Source: Defluviicoccus sp. (GTDB lineage Bacteria > Pseudomonadota > Alphaproteobacteria > MPNO01). Taken from it: DNA of 41,125 nt. Positions 35,391 to 41,125 of the stretch are shown here, in pieces. The position numbers were made by a program, and so were the translations under genes. Where the stretch lies: NCBI GenBank assembly GCA_022826125.1, contig JAJDVM010000196.1, positions 1-41,125 on the forward strand, written 5' to 3'. The notes beneath the pieces were generated by a model. The model made no database searches. It saw nothing but the letters and a program-made list of their open reading frames with translations, and had not been told where the DNA came from. How positions within the stretch are numbered: the first letter of the stretch is position 1; every line of letters begins with the position of its first letter.

Positions 35391-36035
35391 TCACGCCCCC
35401 GGCGTCCACACCACCACCCGGATCGGGGTCGGGTTGTAGTCGTTGACCGGGTTGTTGATCTGGGGGCAGTTGGAGAGCACCGCGAGCGCGTCGGTCTCGG
35501 CCCGGAGGTCGACATAGTCGCCGGGTTTCGACAGGCTCGGCCCCATGTCCATCTCGCCCTTCTCGCTCACCGGCACGTACATGAAGAAGTTGATGTTGGC
35601 GACGATGTCCTCTTTCCCCATGCCGTGCTTGCCGAGCTCGGCGATGAAGTTGTCTCGGCAGTTGGGCTGGTAGGGCGCGTCGTAGCGGAAGGCGTTGATC
35701 GGCGCGCTGCAGCACCCGCCGATGGTGTCGTGGAAGCCGCAGCTGTCGGCGACGATGGTAAACAGCGGCGTGATCTCGACGCTGTAGAGCACCGTGCCGA
35801 CGGTGAGGAAGATGCCGGACGGGTTGATCTTCATCGTGTCGGCGGCGGCGTAGCGGTCGGCCGGATCGTGCGCGTTGTAGCAGAGGAAATCGACCGCCTG
35901 CCGGCCTTCCAGGTCGACGATGCGGAGCATCTGGCCCCGCTCGATGGTGCGGCTCCACGGGGCGCGGGCGGCGACCACGGTATCCTCGACGACCGTGCCG
36001 TCGATGGCGGGTCCCGGGATGTCGGATTCCGTCAG
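35391..36035 (-). CDS. DUF1989 (urea carboxylase-associated) protein, copy A, probable CTG start
   Basis: A 214-residue paralogue of copy B: GQMLRIVDLEGRQAVDFLCYN, then CGFHDTIGGCCSAP, and a CPQINNPVNDYNPTPIRV end. Conserved Cys/His suggest metal binding; the reaction is unknown. The only ATG/GTG-type start giving the core is GTG 35978 (VAARAPW). But the frame is open further up through a family-like N-terminus, and a GAGAGGG Shine-Dalgarno (36047-36041) lies 5 nt before an in-frame CTG at 36035. I therefore prefer CTG. It begins the DUF1989-selenoprotein-DUF1989 operon, 16 bp after the clpA stop. Confidence 0.82.
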   Translation of the reverse strand: MTESDIPGPAIDGTVVEDTVVAARAPWSRTIERGQMLRIVDLEGRQAVDFLCYNAHDPADRYAAADTMKINPSGIFLTVGTVLYSVEITPLFTIVADSCGFHDTIGGCCSAPINAFRYDAPYQPNCRDNFIAELGKHGMGKEDIVANINFFMYVPVSEKGEMDMGPSLSKPGDYVDLRAETDALAVLSNCPQINNPVNDYNPTPIRVVVWTPGA

Positions 36036-36051
36036 GGCAACCCTCTCGGGG

Positions 36052-38382
36052 TCAGTCGACCAGCTCGGAGACCTTGTCCGGGTCCCGGCCCTTGGCCTTC
36101 GGGCGCTTGCCCTTGGCGGGCTGCGGCTCGACGAAGTCGAACGCCAGCTTGTCGTCCTTGAGGTCGACCTGGACGGTGCCGCCCTTGGCCAGCCTGCCGA
36201 ACAGGAGCTCGTCGGCGAGCGGCGTCTTGATGTGCTCCTGGATGCGCCGCGCCAGCGGCCGCGCCCCGTAGGTCGCGTCGTAGCCGGTCCTGACCAGCCA
36301 GTCGCGCGCCGCCGCGGTGAGCTCGATGGTGACGTTGCGGTCCTCGAGCTGGGCTTCGAGTTGCATGACGAACTTGTCGACCACCAGGGCCACGATCTCG
36401 GGCGGCAGCGAGGCGAACTGGATCGTCTTGTCCAGCCGGTTGCGGAACTCCGGCGTGAACATCCGCTTGATCGCTTCCTCGTCCTCGCCCACCCGGGCCT
36501 CGCGCTCGAAGCCGATAGCGGGCCGGGCGAGCTCTGCCGCGCCCGCGTTGGTGGTCATGATCAGGATCGTGTTGCGGAAATCGACGCTCTTGCCGTTGTG
36601 ATCGGTGAGCTTCCCGTGATCCATGATCTGCAACAGGATGTTGAACAGGTCGGGATGCGCCTTCTCGATCTCGTCGAGCAGCAGCACCGCGTGCGGGTGC
36701 TGGTCGATCGCGTCGGTCAGCAGCCCGCCCTGGTCGAATCCGACATAGCCCGGCGGCGCGCCGATCAGCCGCGAGACCGAATGGCGTTCCATGTATTCCG
36801 ACATGTCGAAGCGGGTCAGCTCGATCCCCATGGTGAGCGCGAGCTGGCGCGCGACTTCGGTCTTGCCGACGCCGGTCGGGCCGGAGAACAGGTAGCAGCC
36901 GATCGGCTTCTCGGGCTCGCGCAGGCCCGCGCGGGCAAGCTTGATCGCCGACGTCAGCGCCTCGATGGCCTTGTCCTGTCCGAACACGACGGTCTTGAGG
37001 TCGCGCTCGAGGTTCTTCAGCGTTTCCTGGTCGTTGCGCGACACCGACTTGGGCGGGATGCGGGCGATCTTGGCGACCACCGCCTCCACGTCCTTGACGG
37101 TGATGAGCTTCTTCCGCCGGCTCTCCGGCACCAGCTTCTGCGCCGCGCCAACCTCGTCGATCACGTCGATCGCCTTGTCCGGCAGCCTGCGGTCGTTGAT
37201 GTAGCGGGCGGCGAGCTCGACGGCGGTGCGGATCGCCTCGGCCGTATAGCGCACCCGGTGATGCTTCTCGTAATAGGGCTTGAGGCCGCGCAGGATCTTC
37301 ACCGAATCGTCGATCGACGGCTCGATCACGTCGATCTTCTGGAACCGGCGGGCGAGCGCGCGGTCCTTCTCGAAATAGGACCGGTATTCCTTGTAGGTGG
37401 TCGAGCCGATGCATCTGAGCGTGCCCGACTGCAGCGCCGGCTTGAGCAGGTTGGACGCGTCCATCGAGCCGCCGCTGGTCGCGCCGGCTCCGATCACGGT
37501 GTGGATCTCGTCGATGAACAGCACCGCGCCCTCGAAGGCCTCGAGCTCGGCGACGACCGCCTTGAGGCGCTCCTCGAAGTCGCCGCGATAGCGCGTGCCC
37601 GCCAGCAGAGCGCCCATGTCGAGCGAGAAGATCGTCGCGTCCTGGAGGACGTCCGGCACCTCCGCCTTGACGATGCGGCGCGCCAGCCCCTCGGCGAGCG
37701 CGGTCTTGCCGACACCGGAATCGCCGACATAGAGCGGGTTGTTCTTGGTGCGGCGGCACAGCACCTGGATGGTGCGCTCGATCTCCGCCTCACGGCCGAT
37801 CAACGGGTCGATCTTGCCTGAGTCCGCCTTTTCGTTGAGGTTCACGCAATAGGTGGCGAGCGCCTCGTTCTGGCGCTTCTCCGACTTGTCGGGCTTCTCC
37901 TGCTCGGCCTGCCTGGTGCCCTGGACGCTCCGGCTCTCCGACCGGCCGGGCACCTTGGCGATGCCGTGCGAGATGTAGTTGACCGCATCGAAACGCGACA
38001 TGTCCTGCTCTTGCAGGTAATAGACCGCGTGCGATTCGCGCTCCGAGAACATCGCGACCAGGACGTTCGCTCCGGTGACCTCCTGCCGGCCGGACGACTG
38101 CACGTGGATCGCCGCGCGCTGGACGACGCGTTGGAAGCTCGCCGTGGGCTTGGGATCCTCGCCGGTCTCGATCACCAGGTTGGAAAGCTCCTTGTCGAGA
38201 TAGGTCGCGAGGTCCTTGCCCAGACGCTCGATCTCGACGCCGCAGGCGCGCAGGACGGCGACCGCGTCCTGGTCTTCGGTCAGCGCCATCAGCAAATGTT
38301 CGAGCGTCGCGTATTCGTGGCTTCGCGCGCTCGCCAGCGCGAGGGCTTTGTGCAGGCTCTTCTCGAGATTGCGCGACAACAT
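36052..38382 (-). CDS. clpA: ATP-dependent Clp protease ATP-binding subunit ClpA
   Basis: Hexameric AAA+ unfoldase that feeds substrates to ClpP. 776 residues: a ClpN repeat domain (about 1-145), AAA-1 with Walker [11 protein letters not shown] and AAA-2 with Walker [12 protein letters not shown]. The ClpP-docking loop (PAIGFERE) lies near residue 620, which marks a ClpP-binding, not ClpB-type, protein. The N-terminal domain is the ClpS docking surface. It starts 5 bp after the clpS stop, so the two are coupled. The DUF1989 operon follows 16 bp downstream on the same strand. Confidence 0.98.
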   Translation of the reverse strand: MLSRNLEKSLHKALALASARSHEYATLEHLLMALTEDQDAVAVLRACGVEIERLGKDLATYLDKELSNLVIETGEDPKPTASFQRVVQRAAIHVQSSGRQEVTGANVLVAMFSERESHAVYYLQEQDMSRFDAVNYISHGIAKVPGRSESRSVQGTRQAEQEKPDKSEKRQNEALATYCVNLNEKADSGKIDPLIGREAEIERTIQVLCRRTKNNPLYVGDSGVGKTALAEGLARRIVKAEVPDVLQDATIFSLDMGALLAGTRYRGDFEERLKAVVAELEAFEGAVLFIDEIHTVIGAGATSGGSMDASNLLKPALQSGTLRCIGSTTYKEYRSYFEKDRALARRFQKIDVIEPSIDDSVKILRGLKPYYEKHHRVRYTAEAIRTAVELAARYINDRRLPDKAIDVIDEVGAAQKLVPESRRKKLITVKDVEAVVAKIARIPPKSVSRNDQETLKNLERDLKTVVFGQDKAIEALTSAIKLARAGLREPEKPIGCYLFSGPTGVGKTEVARQLALTMGIELTRFDMSEYMERHSVSRLIGAPPGYVGFDQGGLLTDAIDQHPHAVLLLDEIEKAHPDLFNILLQIMDHGKLTDHNGKSVDFRNTILIMTTNAGAAELARPAIGFEREARVGEDEEAIKRMFTPEFRNRLDKTIQFASLPPEIVALVVDKFVMQLEAQLEDRNVTIELTAAARDWLVRTGYDATYGARPLARRIQEHIKTPLADELLFGRLAKGGTVQVDLKDDKLAFDFVEPQPAKGKRPKAKGRDPDKVSELVD

Positions 38383-38387
38383 GGGAC

Positions 38388-38759
38388 CTATGCCTTCTCA
38401 AGGGTGCATTGAAGCGGATGCTGGTGCTGGCGCGCAAGGTCCATCACCTGCGTGACTTTGGTTTCCGCGATTTCGTAGGTGTAGACGCCGCAGATACCGA
38501 CCCCCTTCTGATGGACGTGCATCATGATGTGGGTCGCCTCGTCGTGCGATTTGCTGAAGTACCGCTCGAGCACCATGACGACGAACTCCATCGGGGTGTA
38601 GTCGTCATTGAGCATGATCACCTTGTACATGGAGGGCTTCTTGACCCTGGAGGCCGGCTTGACCGCGACCCCGGTGCCCGGGCCCCGGTCGTCGCCGTCG
38701 TCCGGCCCGCCATGCCGGGCAAGGCGGGGGGTCAACCTGTCGCCGGGCCGTCCCGTCAT
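38388..38759 (-). CDS. clpS: ClpS adaptor for the N-end rule
   Basis: Delivers substrates with N-terminal Leu, Phe, Tyr or Trp to ClpAP. 123 residues: a disordered, Gly/Asp/Arg-rich N-terminal tail of about 43 residues and then the conserved core. Hallmarks are [17 protein letters not shown] with the N-degron-binding Asn/Asp pair and the [25 protein letters not shown] block. ATG 38759 has AGGAGG 8 nt upstream. It acts with aat (29.1 kb), which creates Leu/Phe N-degrons, and clpA directly downstream. Confidence 0.96.
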   Translation of the reverse strand: MTGRPGDRLTPRLARHGGPDDGDDRGPGTGVAVKPASRVKKPSMYKVIMLNDDYTPMEFVVMVLERYFSKSHDEATHIMMHVHQKGVGICGVYTYEIAETKVTQVMDLARQHQHPLQCTLEKA

Positions 38760-38779
38760 TCATCGAACCTCCTGCAAGG

Positions 38780-38808
38780 ATGATATGGGAACGCCCGGAA
38801 GGGCGCAA
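38780..38808 (-). promoter_or_regulatory. Candidate sigma70-like promoter of clpS-clpA
   Basis: On the minus strand TTGCGC (38808-38803), 17 nt spacer, TATCAT (38785-38780). The -10 matches five of six consensus bases. The predicted start is near 38773, which would leave a leader of only about 14 nt with AGGAGG at its very 5' end. This is a weakness of the call. Confidence 0.35.
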
Positions 38809-38894
38809 AGCGGTTTGCGGGACCGGACGGGCGATCCTGCCACCGCCCCCTTGATGTAGACTGGCCGTCTCCGCTGGCCGCAGGGGATTCCGCG

Positions 38895-39173
38895 ATGCTG
38901 TACGTGCTGCACATGATCGACAAGCCGGGCGTGCTCGACAAACGCATGGCCGCGCTGCCCGCGCATCGGGACTATCTCGAGAAGGCGCCGATCGAGGTGG
39001 TGATGTCGGGCCCGCTCCAGGCGGAGGACGGCGAGACCATCGTCGGCAGCCTGTATCTGGTGGAGGTGGAGAAGCGCGAGGACATCGACGCCTTCCTCGC
39101 CGAAGACCCGCTCGCCAACGCCGGCGTCTGGGACCGGGTGGACATCAACCGCTTTTTCCGCCGGGTGGGGTGA
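38895..39173 (+). CDS. YciI-family protein
   Basis: A 92-residue single-domain protein of the YciI family (dimeric ferredoxin-like barrel). The conserved His24 of the LPAHRDYL motif is present, with a MSGPL glycine loop and the EDPLANAGVWDRVDI end typical of the family. Function is unknown; relatives are metabolite-binding or hydrolase-like. It is divergent from clpS and the only plus-strand gene near the right end. It belongs to the same fold group as the two small genes at 15.9-16.4 kb but is not a close copy. Confidence 0.9.
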   Translation: MLYVLHMIDKPGVLDKRMAALPAHRDYLEKAPIEVVMSGPLQAEDGETIVGSLYLVEVEKREDIDAFLAEDPLANAGVWDRVDINRFFRRVG

Positions 39174-39176
39174 GCG

Positions 39177-39281
39177 TCCCTCGATACGGCGCTGGCGCGC
39201 CTACTCGGGATGAGGGGGATTTGTTGCCGCCCGCGACCCATCCCTCACCCTGAGTAGCGGCGAAGCCGCGTATCGAGGGGC
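39177..39281. repeat. Pair of inverted palindromic intergenic repeats
   Basis: Two related units face each other between convergent genes. Copy 1 (about 39177-39217) begins TCCCTCGATACG and ends CTACTCGGGATGAGGG. Copy 2 (about 39241-39281) is its inverse, CCCTCACCCTGAGTAG... CGTATCGAGGGG, with a GCGGC-GAA-GCCGC hairpin inside. Arms match closely while the inner loops differ. They can fold into one large stem or two small ones. Units of this CCCTCAYCCTGAG/TCGAGGG type are dispersed in many alphaproteobacterial genomes. It may end transcription from both sides. Confidence 0.7.
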
Positions 39282-39284
39282 GCC

Positions 39285-40394
39285 CTACCCCTCCCAGAAC
39301 GGGTAGTCGGTGTAGCCCTCGGCCCCGCCGCCGTAGAAGGTCTTGCGGACCGGCTCGTTGAGCGGCCCGCCGCCGAGCAGGCGCTTCGGCAGGTCGGGGT
39401 TGGCGAGGAACAGCGTCGCGTAGGAGACGAGGTCGGCCTGGCCGGCTTCCAGCGCCGCCGCGCCGCGCGGCCCGTCATAGGCCGAATTCACGATCAGCGT
39501 ACGGCGAAAGGTCTCGCGAAGCGTCCGGAGCAAGGGCGGGCGGGCGGCGACGAAGGCCTTCGCGTCGGTTTCTTCCGCATCGCGTCCGGGCGCGTCGGAC
39601 TCGACGACGTGCAGCCAGGCGATGCCGGTTCCGTCGAGCGCGTGCGCGAGCGCCGCGAAGGTCTCTTCCGGCGCGCTGTCCGACATGTCGTTGAAACGCT
39701 GCCAGGGCGAGATCCGGTAGCCCACCCGGTCGGCGCCCCAGATCTCCGCCACCGCCCGGGCGATCTCGACGGGCAGGCGCAGCCGGTTCTCGACCGGCCC
39801 GCCATAGGCGTCGGTGCGCGCGTTGGTGCCGTCGCGGACGAACTGGTCGAGCAGGTAGCCGTTGCCGCCATGGACCTCGACGGCGTCGAACCCGGCCTCG
39901 AGCGCGTTGCGCGCGCCCTGGCGGAACTGGTCGACGATGCCGGGGATCTCGTCGGTCTCCAGCGCGCGCGGCGTCTCGAACGGTTTCATCCCCTCGAACG
40001 TCATCGCCTCTCCGGCCGCCGCGATGGCGGACGGCGCGACGGGCATCGCGCCGCCCGGCTGGAGCGTGGGATGGGAGATCCGCCCGACATGCCAGAGCTG
40101 GAGCGCGATGCGCCCGCCCGCCCGGTGGACCGCGTCGGTCACCAGCCGCCAGCCCGCGACCTGCTCGGGCGAGTGGATACCCGGGGTCAGCGGATAGCCG
40201 ACGCCCTGCTCGCTCACCTGCGTCGCCTCGGTGACGATCAGCGCCGCCGACGCGCGCTGGGCGTAATACTCGGCGTTGAGCGCGTGCGGCGCGTTGCCGG
40301 GGCCGGCCCGGTTCCGCGTCATGGGCGCCATCGCGACCCGGTGCGGCAGGTCGAGCGGGCCCAGCCGGAACGGCCGCGCGAGCGCCTTCGTCAT
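39285..40394 (-). CDS. Old Yellow Enzyme-family alkene reductase (NemA-like)
   Basis: FMN-dependent ene-reductase of 369 residues that reduces activated C=C bonds using NAD(P)H. The TIM barrel opens FRLGPLDLPHRVAMAPMTRNRA. The substrate-anion pair His175 and Asn178 lies in VEVHGGNGYLLDQF, with the proton-donor Tyr180. The RTDAYGGPVENRLR phosphate-binding block and the WHVGRIS segment fit the family. Natural substrate unknown; such enzymes handle nitrate esters, maleimides and enones. ATG 40394 is 17 bp from the stop of the hydrolase gene, suggesting one transcript. Confidence 0.95.
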   Translation of the reverse strand: MTKALARPFRLGPLDLPHRVAMAPMTRNRAGPGNAPHALNAEYYAQRASAALIVTEATQVSEQGVGYPLTPGIHSPEQVAGWRLVTDAVHRAGGRIALQLWHVGRISHPTLQPGGAMPVAPSAIAAAGEAMTFEGMKPFETPRALETDEIPGIVDQFRQGARNALEAGFDAVEVHGGNGYLLDQFVRDGTNARTDAYGGPVENRLRLPVEIARAVAEIWGADRVGYRISPWQRFNDMSDSAPEETFAALAHALDGTGIAWLHVVESDAPGRDAEETDAKAFVAARPPLLRTLRETFRRTLIVNSAYDGPRGAAALEAGQADLVSYATLFLANPDLPKRLLGGGPLNEPVRKTFYGGGAEGYTDYPFWEG

Positions 40395-40411
40395 CGGCGG
40401 CGTCCCGATCC

Positions 40412-41125
40412 CTAGATCAGGAAGTCCCTGAGCGCCGCCGTGTAGCCGTCGGGCTGCTCGATGTTGGAGAGATGGCCGGCGGGGGAGAGCTCGACATATT
40501 GCGCGCCCTCGACCAATTGCGCGATGCGGCTCATCGTCGATGCCGGGGTCGCGCCGTCTTCCTTGCCGGCGATGAACAGCGTGGGGGTCCGGATCGCGCC
40601 GAGGCTCTTCTCGAAATCCAGCCCCTGGAGCGCGCGGGCGCAGCCGACGAAGCCCCCGGCGGGGGTCGCCGCGACCATGGCGCGGAGGTCGTCGAGTATC
40701 GGGGTGCCGGAATTGAAGAACTCGTCCGACGACCACCGTTCGACCGTGGGCGCGGCAAGCGCCTGCATTCCTTTCTCCTCGACGATGGCGATGCGCTCGT
40801 CCCAGGCCGCGACGAACGGCGCCGGCGCCTCGGCGATGGCGTTGGAGATCACGATCGAGCGCAGCCGGTCGGCGTGATGGATGCCGAGCCCCATCGCCGT
40901 CATCCCGCCGATGGAGAGACCGACGAAATGGCTCCGTCCGATGCCGAGCGCGTCCCACAGCCCGATCACGTCGCCGACCAGCATCGAGAAGTCGTAAGCG
41001 CCGTCGGGCACGTCGCTCCGGCCGTGGCCCCGCTTGTCGTAGCGCAGGATGCGGAAATCGTCGGCGAGCGCGGCGGCCTGCGCGTCCCACATGTGGAGGT
41101 TGGTGGCCAGCGAGTTGGAGAAGGT
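40412..41125 (-). CDS. Alpha/beta hydrolase, 3-oxoadipate enol-lactonase-like, 5' end cut by window
   Basis: The C-terminal 238 residues or so of an alpha/beta hydrolase; the frame is open to the window edge (TFSNSLATNLHMWDAQAA), so the true start lies outside. The nucleophile elbow is GLSIGGM, the oxyanion-side motif YDKRGHGRSD is present, and the catalytic His is in SPAGHLSNIEQP. A catalytic Asp is likely in FIAGKEDGATP. The pattern fits PcaD (beta-ketoadipate enol-lactone hydrolase), but the remaining pca genes are not visible and other hydrolases of this group act on different esters or lactones. Confidence 0.85.
   Translation of the reverse strand, partial: TFSNSLATNLHMWDAQAAALADDFRILRYDKRGHGRSDVPDGAYDFSMLVGDVIGLWDALGIGRSHFVGLSIGGMTAMGLGIHHADRLRSIVISNAIAEAPAPFVAAWDERIAIVEEKGMQALAAPTVERWSSDEFFNSGTPILDDLRAMVAATPAGGFVGCARALQGLDFEKSLGAIRTPTLFIAGKEDGATPASTMSRIAQLVEGAQYVELSPAGHLSNIEQPDGYTAALRDFLI

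Noticed and set aside
33519..36161. 880-codon plus-strand frame
   Set aside because: Antisense to the selenoprotein and DUF1989 genes; Arg/Gly/Asp-rich with no motif. Its openness does not argue against the TGA recoding, because the opposite strand is read in another phase.
35920..37821. 633-codon plus-strand frame
   Set aside because: Antisense to clpA, whose Walker motifs and IGF loop are clear.
39177..39281. CRISPR-like repeat
   Set aside because: Only two inverted units; no regular spacers and no cas genes.
1..41125. tRNA, rRNA, insertion sequences, prophage, attachment sites, replication origin
   Set aside because: Scanning by eye found no cloverleaf, rRNA core, transposase, integrase or origin motifs; a tRNA search tool would be needed to exclude tRNAs fully.

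Overview
This 41 kb window is a gene-dense stretch of chromosome from a high-GC alphaproteobacterium, probably Rhodospirillales-like. The lineage call rests on gene families and gene order seen here: rne divergent from amiC-mrcA-prfB; a mitochondrial-type NDUFA12 complex I subunit next to mlaD, a DUF2155 gene and aat; clpS-clpA with alphaproteobacterial features; a fold-III ornithine/lysine decarboxylase; and an RNase E ending in a GWW tail. The species cannot be read from the sequence. I see no rRNA, tRNA, insertion sequence, prophage or CRISPR array, so this is core chromosome with a few accessory pockets.

Layout. 0.2-8.1 kb: tyrS, a large AsmA/YhdP-type envelope protein (opposite strand), then glnE overlapping a bcp/PrxQ peroxidase gene. 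8.2-10.9 kb: an HtrA-fold protein without a catalytic triad, a hotdog thioesterase and an LLM-type flavin oxidoreductase. 10.9-15.8 kb: the cell-wall/translation operon amiC-mrcA-prfB; prfB carries a textbook +1 frameshift site that was reconstructed here. 15.9-17.7 kb: an unusual small operon encoding a three-domain RidA chain followed by two paralogous YciI/muconolactone-isomerase-like proteins. 17.7-20.6 kb: rne with a roughly 400 nt structured leader. 20.6-26.7 kb: aminotransferase, degenerate gamma-glutamyltransferase lipoprotein, BepA-like M48 protease, DsbA/ScsC-like thiol oxidoreductase and the decarboxylase. 26.8-29.7 kb: aroQ-accB-accC-aat behind a strong sigma70-like promoter. 29.7-31.7 kb: NDUFA12-mlaD-methyltransferase-DUF2155 on the opposite strand, with a 64 bp tail overlap with aat. 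31.9-33.0 kb: a FemAB/GNAT-like DUF482 protein. 33.0-36.0 kb: the most interesting locus, below. 36.1-38.8 kb: clpS-clpA. 38.9-41.1 kb: YciI protein, a palindromic intergenic repeat, an OYE-family alkene reductase and an alpha/beta hydrolase cut by the window edge.

Main discovery. At 33708-35342 (minus strand) a 544-codon gene is interrupted by one in-frame TGA (35052-35054) within a U-S-T-C context. Nine nucleotides after the TGA lies a perfect 8 bp hairpin with a GGUC apical loop, the form of a bacterial SECIS element. The gene therefore most likely encodes a selenoprotein of the UGSC/GrdB-like type. It sits between two DUF1989 (urea-carboxylase-associated) genes in one apparent operon, and the upstream one seems to start at CTG. 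Together they look like an uncharacterised selenium-dependent metabolic module. Second in interest is the single-chain RidA trimer, three 139-residue repeats that all keep the catalytic arginine, beside two YciI-like genes.
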